DNA of 31,463 nucleotides from Eubacterium sp. GTDB lineage: Bacteria > Bacillota > Clostridia > Lachnospirales > Lachnospiraceae. Shown here in pieces: positions 9,100-15,927 of the stretch. Location: the NCBI GenBank assembly GCA_022776205.1, contig JALFIK010000112.1, forward strand, positions 1-31,463. The letters run 5' to 3'. Numbering within the stretch: the stretch's first letter is position 1; every line of letters begins with the position of its first letter. The notes below the pieces were generated by a model. That model had not been told where the DNA came from. It saw nothing but the letters and a program-made list of their open reading frames with translations, and searched no databases. A program made the position numbers and the translations under genes.

Positions 9100-9603
9100 A
9101 TGAAACTCATTGCAGCAGCAGATAATAACTGGGCGATTGGGAAAGACGGGGAACTACTCATCAGAATTCCGGAGGACATGAGATTCTTCAGCCGGATGAC
9201 AACAGGAAATGTCGTTGTCATGGGGAGAAAAACGCTGGATAGTTTTCCGGGAGGGATGCCCCTTCCGAAAAGAACAAACATTGTGCTGACACACGACCCG
9301 AACTATGATGGAAGGGGAGCGGTGGTTGTCCATAGTGAGGAAGAACTTAAGGAAGAATTGAAAAAATATGAGACGGACAGCATTTTTGCAGCTGGCGGAG
9401 CAAGTATTTATAAAATGTTGCTTCCTTATTGTGACAAAGCCTATATCACACGTCTTGATTATGAATATGAGGCGGATACCTACATGCCGAATCTGGATGA
9501 TAAGCCGGAATGGAAGCTTGTGACTAAAGGGGAAGAGCGTACCTGCTTTGATCTTATTTTTCATTTTAATGTCTATGAAAATGAGAACCCGAAAAAATTA
9601 TAA
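9100..9603 (+). CDS. folA: Dihydrofolate reductase
   Basis: NADPH-dependent reduction of dihydrofolate to tetrahydrofolate, closing the cycle opened by ThyA 26 bases upstream. The 167 residues carry the N-terminal AADNNWAIGKDGEL loop, the proton-relay acid (Asp26 in PEDMRFF), the NADPH-binding MGRKTLDSFP, and the FAAGGASIYKMLLPYCDKA region. The usual LPW ahead of the catalytic acid is absent: the position matching E. coli Trp22 appears to be Ile21. The ribosome site is GGGAGG in the short gap after thyA. It may be named dfrA or folA. Confidence 0.95.
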   Translation: MKLIAAADNNWAIGKDGELLIRIPEDMRFFSRMTTGNVVVMGRKTLDSFPGGMPLPKRTNIVLTHDPNYDGRGAVVVHSEEELKEELKKYETDSIFAAGGASIYKMLLPYCDKAYITRLDYEYEADTYMPNLDDKPEWKLVTKGEERTCFDLIFHFNVYENENPKKL

Positions 9604-9621
9604 AGGACAGGAGAAGAAAAG

Positions 9622-10116
9622 ATGAGCAGAGAGAAGGAAGAGTTGAAAGGAGTGACCCTCCTGGGAAATCAGCATACGGAATATCCACAGGACTACGCCC
9701 CTGAGGTGTTGGAAACCTTTGTGAATAAACATCAGGACCACGATTATTTTGTGAAATTTAACTGTCCTGAATTTACAAGTCTTTGTCCGATGACAGGGCA
9801 GCCGGATTTTGCGACAATTTATATTTCTTATGTACCCGATGTAAAGATGGTAGAGAGCAAATCCTTAAAATTATATTTATTCAGTTTTCGGAATCACGGA
9901 GATTTTCATGAAGACTGTGTGAACATTATTATGAAAGACCTGATTAATCTTATGGATCCGAAATACATTGAAGTGTGGGGGAAATTTACGCCAAGAGGCG
10001 GGATTTCCATTGACCCTTACACGAATTACGGAAAGCCGGGAACAATGTGGGAAAAAGTGGCCACAGACCGGCTGGTGCACCATGATCTGTATCCGGAAAA
10101 AGTAGACAATCGTTAA
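9622..10116 (+). CDS. queF: NADPH-dependent preQ0 reductase (7-cyano-7-deazaguanine reductase), type I QueF
   Basis: Reduces the nitrile of preQ0 to the amine preQ1 in queuosine biosynthesis for tRNA wobble bases. At 164 residues it is the short, one-domain type I enzyme. The catalytic residues fall at the same numbers as in Bacillus QueF: Cys55 in FTSLCPMTGQPDF, Asp62 in the same motif, and Glu97 in DFHED. The NADPH-binding ESKSLKLYLFSFR is present. It follows folA by 18 bases with AGGAGAAG upstream. No other queuosine gene is visible nearby. Confidence 0.96.
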   Translation: MSREKEELKGVTLLGNQHTEYPQDYAPEVLETFVNKHQDHDYFVKFNCPEFTSLCPMTGQPDFATIYISYVPDVKMVESKSLKLYLFSFRNHGDFHEDCVNIIMKDLINLMDPKYIEVWGKFTPRGGISIDPYTNYGKPGTMWEKVATDRLVHHDLYPEKVDNR

Positions 10117-10132
10117 ATACGAACACCTTTTT

Positions 10133-10146
10133 CGAACACTTGTTTT
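10133..10146 (+). promoter_or_regulatory. Candidate LexA (SOS) box upstream of recA
   Basis: CGAACACTTGTTTT fits the Gram-positive CGAAC-N4-GTTYG pattern except at its last base. It overlaps the probable -35 region of the recA promoter, where LexA binding would block polymerase. A second CGAAC lies at 10119-10123, and GAAC-N4-GT follows at 10151. Confidence 0.65.
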
Positions 10147-10168
10147 TACAGAACAAATGTGCTATACT
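10140..10168 (+). promoter_or_regulatory. Candidate recA promoter with extended -10
   Basis: TTGTTT (10140-10145), 17-base spacer, TATACT (10163-10168), preceded by TGC, giving an extended -10. The weak -35 is compensated by the TG and overlaps the SOS box. The predicted leader is about 85 bases. Confidence 0.55.
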
Positions 10169-10259
10169 GTGATACAGGAAGAGAAAGATTCCGAGCAGAG
10201 AGGAATGGAAGACAGATTGCAGAAAGTAATTGGATTTATAACAGAAAGGATCAGAGAAT

Positions 10260-11393
10260 ATGGCAGCAGGAAAGAAAGACAGTGGTAACTTTGGACGGGT
10301 GGAATATCTCGGAGATGATAAGGAAGGCAAGCTTGCCGCACTGAATAATGCGGTGGCTACGATAGAGAAGAATTATGGAAAGGGATCCATCATGAAGCTT
10401 GGGGATTCCAATTTCAATATTGACATTAAGTCGATTCCTACCGGGTCCATCAGCCTGGATGTGGCTCTCGGTGTGGGAGGAGTTCCGCGGGGAAGAATTA
10501 TCGAGATATACGGACCGGAGTCCAGTGGTAAGACGACAGTGGCGCTTCATATGATTGCCGAGGCCCAGAAGAGGAACGGAATTGCCGGATTTATTGATGC
10601 AGAGCATGCACTCGATCCCCAGTATGCGAAGAAGATCGGTGTAGATATTGATAATCTGTACATATCCCAGCCGGATAATGGAGAGCAGGCTTTAGAGATT
10701 GCCGAGACGATGATTCGTTCCGGAGCACTTGATATTGTGATCATTGACTCTGTGGCAGCCCTCGTTCCCAAAGCAGAGATCGAAGGCGACATGGATGATC
10801 AGCAGGTAGGTCTTCATGCCCGCCTCATGTCCAAGGCGATGAGAAAACTTACCGGTGTGATTGACCGTTCGAATTGTGCGGTGGTATTCATCAACCAGTT
10901 AAGAGAGAAAGTGGGTATCATGTTTGGAAACCCGGAAGTGACAACGGGAGGAAGAGCACTTAAATTCTATGCATCTGTCCGGATGGATGTTCGCAGGGTT
11001 GAGGCGATTAAACAGGGCGGTGAGATTATCGGTAACCACACGAAGGTAAAGATCGTGAAAAATAAAGTGGCACCGCCATTTAAGGAAGCGGAATTTGACA
11101 TCATGTTCGGTCAGGGAATCTCCAGAGAAGGTGATCTGATCGATCTGGCAGTGAAAGTTGGCGCGGTACAAAAGAGCGGTGCGTGGTACGCCTATGAAGG
11201 AGAGAAGATCGGGCAGGGAAGAGAGACTGCGAAAGCTTTCCTTAGGGAACATCCGGATGTGATGGCAAAGATTGAAAGGGTTGTCCGGGAATATTATCAT
11301 CTGCCGGCGGATGTTGTTGTTCAGAATACAGCACAGGAACAGGAAGAAGTGACGGATGATGATAAACTTGACACGCTCACACCACAGAAGTAG
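10260..11393 (+). CDS. recA: Recombinase A
   Basis: Forms filaments on single-stranded DNA, drives strand exchange and stimulates LexA self-cleavage; AddAB at the start of the window is the expected loader. The 377 residues contain Walker A GPESSGKTT (Gly85, Lys91), DAEHALDP, the Walker B VIIDSVAAL, loop L1 around IEGDMDDQQVG, and the L2 region with FINQLREKVG then GNPEVTTGG. The N terminus is about 19 residues longer than in E. coli, with a Gly/Lys-rich start. AAAGGA lies 11 bases upstream of the ATG. The C terminus is acidic, as usual. Confidence 0.99.
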   Translation: MAAGKKDSGNFGRVEYLGDDKEGKLAALNNAVATIEKNYGKGSIMKLGDSNFNIDIKSIPTGSISLDVALGVGGVPRGRIIEIYGPESSGKTTVALHMIAEAQKRNGIAGFIDAEHALDPQYAKKIGVDIDNLYISQPDNGEQALEIAETMIRSGALDIVIIDSVAALVPKAEIEGDMDDQQVGLHARLMSKAMRKLTGVIDRSNCAVVFINQLREKVGIMFGNPEVTTGGRALKFYASVRMDVRRVEAIKQGGEIIGNHTKVKIVKNKVAPPFKEAEFDIMFGQGISREGDLIDLAVKVGAVQKSGAWYAYEGEKIGQGRETAKAFLREHPDVMAKIERVVREYYHLPADVVVQNTAQEQEEVTDDDKLDTLTPQK

Positions 11394-11432
11394 CAGAGAG
11401 GGGGACTTTCTGCCGGAAAGCAGAAATGCAGG

Positions 11433-12065
11433 ATGGAATATGTGATCAGACTGGTGAAAACCGGTGGAAAGAAAATTTATGTCGATCCCGGAGAGACAGA
11501 GGGGATCTATTTATATCCGGGAGAGATTAAGAAACTGCATCTTACCGAAGGGTGCCGGATAACTCCGGAAGAACTGGAGGAAGCGAGGAAGTCCTATGCG
11601 CTTCCAAGGGCCAGACACCGGGCAATCGCCGTTCTTGCCAAACGGGATAAGACGGAACAGGAACTTCGGGCAGTCCTTTATAAGTCGGGAACAGATTCCC
11701 GGTCCCTTGAGGAAACCATACAGTATGTGAAGAACTGCGGTTATGTGGATGATCTGGAATATGCCAGGGATTATCTATCCTTTAAAAAAAGAAAAAAAAG
11801 TTTTCTGCAGATTAGGATGGAATTGAAAAGAAAGGGAATATCGGATGAGATTCTTGAGGAAGTCTTTGAAGAAGAAGGAAGTCAGCAGGTCGAAAGTCTT
11901 TTTCCTGCCATGAAAAAATATGCAGAGAAGTACTCAGAACTGGATTATACGGCGAAACAGAAAATTTACGGGCATTTTGCCAGGAAGGGATACGACTCTT
12001 CCCTGATTCGCGAGACGATAACCGAAGTGGAACGCTGCAAAACAGAAAAAGATTCTTATGAATGA
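11433..12065 (+). CDS. recX: Regulatory protein RecX
   Basis: RecX binds RecA filaments and modulates their growth; it commonly sits directly after recA, as here, 39 bases away. The 210 residues are largely helical, with repeated three-helix modules: ARHRAIAVLAKRDKTEQEL, then YVDDLEYARDYL and the basic FLQIRMELKRKGIS, and a third module ending in GHFARKGYDSSLI. The start is not certain: the ATG at 11433 has AGG immediately before it, whereas an in-frame GTG at 11442 would have AGG nine bases upstream. No terminator is evident, but rny has its own promoter. Confidence 0.92.
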   Translation: MEYVIRLVKTGGKKIYVDPGETEGIYLYPGEIKKLHLTEGCRITPEELEEARKSYALPRARHRAIAVLAKRDKTEQELRAVLYKSGTDSRSLEETIQYVKNCGYVDDLEYARDYLSFKKRKKSFLQIRMELKRKGISDEILEEVFEEEGSQQVESLFPAMKKYAEKYSELDYTAKQKIYGHFARKGYDSSLIRETITEVERCKTEKDSYE

Positions 12066-12155
12066 GAATAATATCTAAAATTTGTCATAAGTAATATTAT
12101 GTGTGTTAAATAAATAAGGAAACTGTGCATTTTTAATAACGAAATCAGTTTCTAC

Positions 12156-12184
12156 TTGACTTTTTGGGGAAAAAAGTTTAAAAT
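12156..12184 (+). promoter_or_regulatory. Strong candidate promoter for rny
   Basis: TTGACT (12156-12161), exactly 17 bases, TAAAAT (12179-12184): five of six matches in each box. The expected start near 12191 gives a leader of about 50 bases that contains the ribosome-site hairpin at 12221-12233. Confidence 0.7.
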
Positions 12185-12220
12185 CTAACTGTTGTACTTT
12201 TGTATGATGAAAATTAAATA

Positions 12221-12233
12221 AGGAGGTGCTCCT
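12221..12233 (+). promoter_or_regulatory. Ribosome binding site of rny within a perfect inverted repeat
   Basis: AGGAG-GTG-CTCCT is a perfect 5-bp inverted repeat with a 3-base loop whose left arm is the Shine-Dalgarno sequence AGGAGG. The SD-to-ATG distance is 13 bases, longer than usual. If the stem forms, the ribosome site is hidden. Confidence 0.5.
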
Positions 12234-12239
12234 GTAGAC

Positions 12240-13790
12240 ATGACTACAATCACTGTGGTTGCTATTCTGATCGCAGTTGTTTTGACCGCTGTCATTTCTG
12301 TTTTGGTAACGATTGCTTATCGAAAGCGTGTGTCGGAAGCGAAAATTGGAAGTGCAGAGGAGAAGGCCAGAGAGATTCTTGATGATGCCATCAAGACTGC
12401 CGAATCCAAGAAGAGAGAGGCATTGTTAGAGGCAAAGGAAGAAACTCTGAAGGCAAAGAACGATTTCGAGAAGGAGAGTAGGGAACGAAGACTGGAGCTT
12501 CAGAAGTACGAAAAACGTGTCCTTAATAAAGAGGAGACTCTGGATCGTAAGTCTGATGCCCTTGAAAAGAAAGAACAGTCTCTCGCACATAAAGAGAGCG
12601 CTCTCGAAAAGCAAAAAGCAAAGGTTGAAGAATTACATGAGAAACGTCTGCAGGAACTGGAGAGAATTTCAGGTTTAACCTCTGAACAAGCAAAAGATTA
12701 TCTGCTTAAAACTGTCGAAGATGACGTAAAGCGGGAGATGGCCGTTATGGTGAAGGAAATGGAAACCAGGGCCAAGGAAGATGCATCCAAGAAAGCTAAG
12801 GAGTATGTCGTTACAGCAATTCAGAAATGTGCGGCAGATCATGTGGCTGAGACGACGATTTCATTAGTGCAGCTGCCGAATGATGAGATGAAGGGACGTA
12901 TTATAGGACGGGAAGGAAGAAACATCCGTACGTTAGAAACACTGACTGGTGTAGATCTGATTATTGATGATACACCAGAAGCTGTCATTTTATCAAGCTT
13001 TGATCCGGTAAGGAGAGAAGTGGCAAGAATTGCGCTGGAGAAGTTGATTGTTGATGGAAGAATTCATCCGGCAAGAATTGAAGAGATGGTGGAAAAGGCA
13101 CAGAATGAAGTTGAGCAGACAATGAAGGAAGAAGGAGAGGCAGCCGTATTAGAAGTCGGTGTCCATGGAATTCGACCGGAATTGGTTCGCCTGCTTGGAA
13201 AGATGAAATATCGGACAAGTTATGGTCAGAACGCTTTGAAACATTCTATTGAGGTAGCCCAGCTATCCGGTTTGTTAGCCGGAGAGATAGGGGAAGATGT
13301 ACGTTTGGCAAAAAGAGCCGGATTACTTCATGATATCGGGAAAGCCGTTGATCATGAGATGGAAGGCTCTCATATTTCAATCGGTGTGGACTTGTGTAAG
13401 AAATACAAGGAATCTCCAGTTGTAATTAATGCGGTAGAATCTCACCATGGTGATGTGGAACCGACAAGCCTGATCGCCTGTATTGTGCAGGCGGCAGATA
13501 CAATTTCCGCTGCCAGACCGGGCGCCAGACGTGAGACATTGGAAACCTATACGACGAGATTAAAACAGTTGGAAGACATAGCTAACTCCTATAAGGGAGT
13601 TGATAAGACTTTTGCCATTCAGGCAGGTAGGGAAATTCGTATTATGGTAGTTCCTGAACAGGTAAGTGATTCCGACATGATTTTATTAGCACGTGATATT
13701 TCAAAACAGATTGAAAGTGAATTGGATTATCCGGGACAGATTAAAGTCAATGTGATTCGTGAATCGAGAGCAGTCGATTATGCAAAATAG
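12240..13790 (+). CDS. rny: Ribonuclease Y
   Basis: The membrane-anchored endoribonuclease that initiates mRNA decay in many Firmicutes. The N-terminal hydrophobic anchor (about residues 4-26) is followed by a long charged coiled coil (to about residue 190), a KH RNA-binding domain with the GREG loop at Gly223, and an HD phosphohydrolase domain with the catalytic LLHDIGKAVDHE (His364, Asp365) and the later SHHGD. The 516-residue length is typical. It is flanked by its own promoter and a clear intrinsic terminator, so it is monocistronic. Confidence 0.98.
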   Translation: MTTITVVAILIAVVLTAVISVLVTIAYRKRVSEAKIGSAEEKAREILDDAIKTAESKKREALLEAKEETLKAKNDFEKESRERRLELQKYEKRVLNKEETLDRKSDALEKKEQSLAHKESALEKQKAKVEELHEKRLQELERISGLTSEQAKDYLLKTVEDDVKREMAVMVKEMETRAKEDASKKAKEYVVTAIQKCAADHVAETTISLVQLPNDEMKGRIIGREGRNIRTLETLTGVDLIIDDTPEAVILSSFDPVRREVARIALEKLIVDGRIHPARIEEMVEKAQNEVEQTMKEEGEAAVLEVGVHGIRPELVRLLGKMKYRTSYGQNALKHSIEVAQLSGLLAGEIGEDVRLAKRAGLLHDIGKAVDHEMEGSHISIGVDLCKKYKESPVVINAVESHHGDVEPTSLIACIVQAADTISAARPGARRETLETYTTRLKQLEDIANSYKGVDKTFAIQAGREIRIMVVPEQVSDSDMILLARDISKQIESELDYPGQIKVNVIRESRAVDYAK

Positions 13791-13836
13791 AATCGTCAGA
13801 TTCCGATGAAGATGATAGACTGATACAAATTTAAAT

Positions 13837-13873
13837 AAAAGCAAAATCCTTAAATGGGGTTTTGCTTTTTTTT
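13837..13873 (+). terminator. Intrinsic terminator after rny
   Basis: GCAAAATCC (13841-13849) pairs with GGGTTTTGC (ending 13865) through one T-G pair, with a short A/T-rich loop, followed by eight T residues. This is a standard Rho-independent terminator. Confidence 0.85.
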
Positions 13874-13972
13874 ATTTGATAGGAAATCTCATAACGTTCT
13901 TTTTCCTGAATATATTAATAGAGATTTAATGTACTTTTAGTATAACGAATGCTTTTTTCGGGAGGAGAAGAT

Positions 13973-14572
13973 ATGTATTATACGATTGAAGGGAAGAGGG
14001 TATTGGCAATTCTATATGTGACAGGCCTGATTGCAGGAACGCTATTTATAAATCTGGCGATGAAAATGCAGATATTTCAATTATCGGATTTTCTGGATTA
14101 TACAGAATACATAAAAATGATACAAAATATGGATCTGCCTGTATTTCGTTCCTACGTTCTGTTTATCCGGCTGAGGCAGCTGATTCTATTTTTTGTGTGC
14201 CTTTTTTTGTTCTCACCCTATGTAGTTTTTTGTATTCTGGATTTTATCGTCTCCCTTTTTGCCGGGATTCTAATTACAGTCATGGTATTGAAATTCGGAT
14301 GGATGGGAGTGTTAAAAGGTTTTATTTTTCTTTTTCCCCATTACATTTTTTATGTTGCCCTATTCGTCATTTTGTATATCTATCTCTTTCGGATGTCTGT
14401 CGGGGAGCGATTTCATCCATTTACGATTTATAGGACCAGTCAAAGGGGACAGACTATGCTAAAACACCGTATTATGATTATTTGCGCAATATTCTTTCTT
14501 TTTACCCTTGGATGTGTGACGGAAATATATGTGAATCCTGTTCTGTTAAAAAGATTTTTCCCGGGGATATAA
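13973..14572 (+). CDS. Polytopic membrane protein, unassigned (weak SpoIIM-like resemblance)
   Basis: A 199-residue, strongly hydrophobic protein with about five predicted membrane segments: near residues 10-27, 66-83, 87-105, 116-134 and 165-183. Between the first two is a soluble stretch carrying DFLDYTEYIK. The layout (N-terminal anchor, extracytoplasmic loop, cluster of helices, a Pro-His in FLFPHYIFY) recalls the SpoIIM/DUF95 family, but I cannot show clear signature residues, so this is a hint only. The ATG at 13973 is chosen because GGGAGGAG ends a few bases before it; an upstream in-frame ATG at 13949 lacks a site. It stands alone between the rny terminator and the hydroxylase operon promoter. 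Confidence 0.7.
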   Translation: MYYTIEGKRVLAILYVTGLIAGTLFINLAMKMQIFQLSDFLDYTEYIKMIQNMDLPVFRSYVLFIRLRQLILFFVCLFLFSPYVVFCILDFIVSLFAGILITVMVLKFGWMGVLKGFIFLFPHYIFYVALFVILYIYLFRMSVGERFHPFTIYRTSQRGQTMLKHRIMIICAIFFLFTLGCVTEIYVNPVLLKRFFPGI

Positions 14573-14600
14573 AGAGGTGGCGAAGAAAAAGATTTTCATG

Positions 14601-14606
14601 TATAAT
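14601..14606 (+). promoter_or_regulatory. Candidate -10 element for the molybdenum hydroxylase operon
   Basis: A perfect TATAAT preceded directly by TG; the corresponding -35 (TGGCGA at 14578-14583, 17 bases upstream) is poor. A weak -35 would suit an operon needing an activator. The leader of about 70 bases contains an inverted repeat. Confidence 0.4.
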
Positions 14607-14617
14607 ATGAAATTAAT

Positions 14618-14651
14618 GATGATGGAGAAAAAAGTCCACGTTTTCATCATC
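14618..14651 (+). other. Inverted repeat in leader of hydroxylase operon
   Basis: GATGATG (14618-14624) and CATCATC (14645-14651) are perfect 7-base complements separated by 20 bases, with extra A/T pairing possible inside. It lies between the candidate -10 and the first start codon, so it could be an RNA hairpin or a regulator site. It is not a recognisable purine riboswitch. Confidence 0.35.
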
Positions 14652-14679
14652 GGAACAAAAAATATAAAGGAGAAGCAAA

Positions 14680-15465
14680 GTGCATACGATAAAAAATTAT
14701 GTGATGGCCCAGTCCGTGGAACAGGCATGGGAACTGAATCAGAAAGGCAGAAATAATGTAATCATTGGCGGAAATATGTGGCTTAAAATGGGAAAGAGAA
14801 ATATCGTAAATGCCATTGATTTATCCGTGCTCGGCCTTGATCAGATTGAAGAAGATGATAAAGGATTTCGTATTGGCTGTATGGTTTCTCTTCATCAGAT
14901 AGAGACCCATGAACAGTTGAACCGGACTTTCGGAGGGATTTTTGAAGAAGCAGTGGCTCATATTGTCGGCGTGCAATTTCGAAACTGTGCAACAGTCGGT
15001 GGAAGTATTTTCCCACGATTTGGGTTTTCTGATGTGCTTACAGCCTTCCTTGCCTGTGATACGGATGTAATTCTTCATAAAGGCGGAGTGATTCCACTGA
15101 GAAGATTTGTGACCATGGTTCCGGATTCGGACATATTAACCCATCTTTATGTAAAAAAGGATAGAAGAAAAGTAGCCTATGAAAGCTTTCGGATGACGGA
15201 AACAGATTTTCCGGTCCTGACATGTGCAGTGGCAAAAAAAGGGAATGAATTTGAGACCGTAATCGGTGCGAGACCGAAACATGCTGAAGCGGTAACGGGA
15301 ATTTCCCTTTCGCAGCCATCCTCATCAGAAGAGAGACATTACTATGCCCAAAAAGTGGTTAAAAATCTGGAATATGGAAGCAATATTCGTGGAAGTGCAC
15401 AATACAGAGAAGAATTATCGAAAGTGTTGATCTGTCGATGCCTTTCCCGCATTACGGAGGAATAG
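14680..15465 (+). CDS. xdhB: Molybdenum hydroxylase (xanthine dehydrogenase-type) FAD-binding subunit
   Basis: The medium subunit of a three-part xanthine dehydrogenase-family enzyme; it carries FAD and passes electrons from the iron-sulfur subunit to NAD+ or another acceptor. The 261 residues show the FAD-binding loop VIIGGNMWLKMGKRN and the second FAD contact NCATVGGSIFPR, followed by the C-terminal domain of the CO dehydrogenase flavoprotein type. The start is GTG at 14680 with AAAGGAG seven bases upstream. It is directly followed by the Fe-S and Mo subunits. The symbol follows E. coli naming (XdhB, FAD). The substrate is probably a purine but cannot be proven from sequence. Confidence 0.92.
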   Translation: MHTIKNYVMAQSVEQAWELNQKGRNNVIIGGNMWLKMGKRNIVNAIDLSVLGLDQIEEDDKGFRIGCMVSLHQIETHEQLNRTFGGIFEEAVAHIVGVQFRNCATVGGSIFPRFGFSDVLTAFLACDTDVILHKGGVIPLRRFVTMVPDSDILTHLYVKKDRRKVAYESFRMTETDFPVLTCAVAKKGNEFETVIGARPKHAEAVTGISLSQPSSSEERHYYAQKVVKNLEYGSNIRGSAQYREELSKVLICRCLSRITEE

Positions 15466-15466
15466 A

Positions 15467-15919
15467 ATGATTATTGAAATGACGATAAACAGAAAAAAAG
15501 TGCAGGCGGAAGCAAAACCGGACATGATGCTTCTGGATTTTCTTCGTGCCCAGGGATATAAAAGCATGAAAAGAGGATGTGATACAGGGAATTGCGGCCT
15601 GTGCACTGTGTGGATGGATGAAAAACCGGTGCTTTCCTGTGGAGTTCCTGTGATGAGGGCAGCCGGACATGAAATTACAACATTAGAAGGAGTTCGGGAA
15701 GAAGCGGCAGAATTTTCAAAATTTCTGGCGCAGGAAGGTGCGGATCAGTGTGGCTACTGTAGTCCCGGACTGATTATGAATGTCCTTGCCTTAAAAAAAG
15801 AGATTCCCCATCCGGATGCAGGGCAGATTAAAGAATATTTGTCGGGAAATCTGTGCCGTTGCACCGGCTATCAGTCACAATACCGTGCCCTGACAAAATA
15901 TTTTGGAGTGGAGGAATAA
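15467..15919 (+). CDS. xdhC: Molybdenum hydroxylase 2x[2Fe-2S] subunit
   Basis: The small electron-transfer subunit. A plant-ferredoxin-like N-terminal domain holds one cluster through Cys38, Cys43, Cys46 and Cys58 (GCDTGNCGLC...SC). The helical C-terminal domain holds the second through Cys95, Cys98, Cys130 and Cys132 (QCGYC...LCRCTGYQ). All eight ligands are present in the canonical pattern of the family. The 150-residue length is normal. It starts two bases after the FAD subunit stop, with GGAGG upstream, so it is co-translated. The symbol follows E. coli XdhC (iron-sulfur), not the unrelated XdhC maturation factor. Confidence 0.95.
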   Translation: MIIEMTINRKKVQAEAKPDMMLLDFLRAQGYKSMKRGCDTGNCGLCTVWMDEKPVLSCGVPVMRAAGHEITTLEGVREEAAEFSKFLAQEGADQCGYCSPGLIMNVLALKKEIPHPDAGQIKEYLSGNLCRCTGYQSQYRALTKYFGVEE

Positions 15920-15927
15920 TACAAAAG

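Noticed and set aside
10205..10288. 27-codon frame in the recA leader that could be a leader peptide
   Set aside because: AGGA abuts its ATG with no spacing, and it overlaps the recA start; nothing else supports translation.
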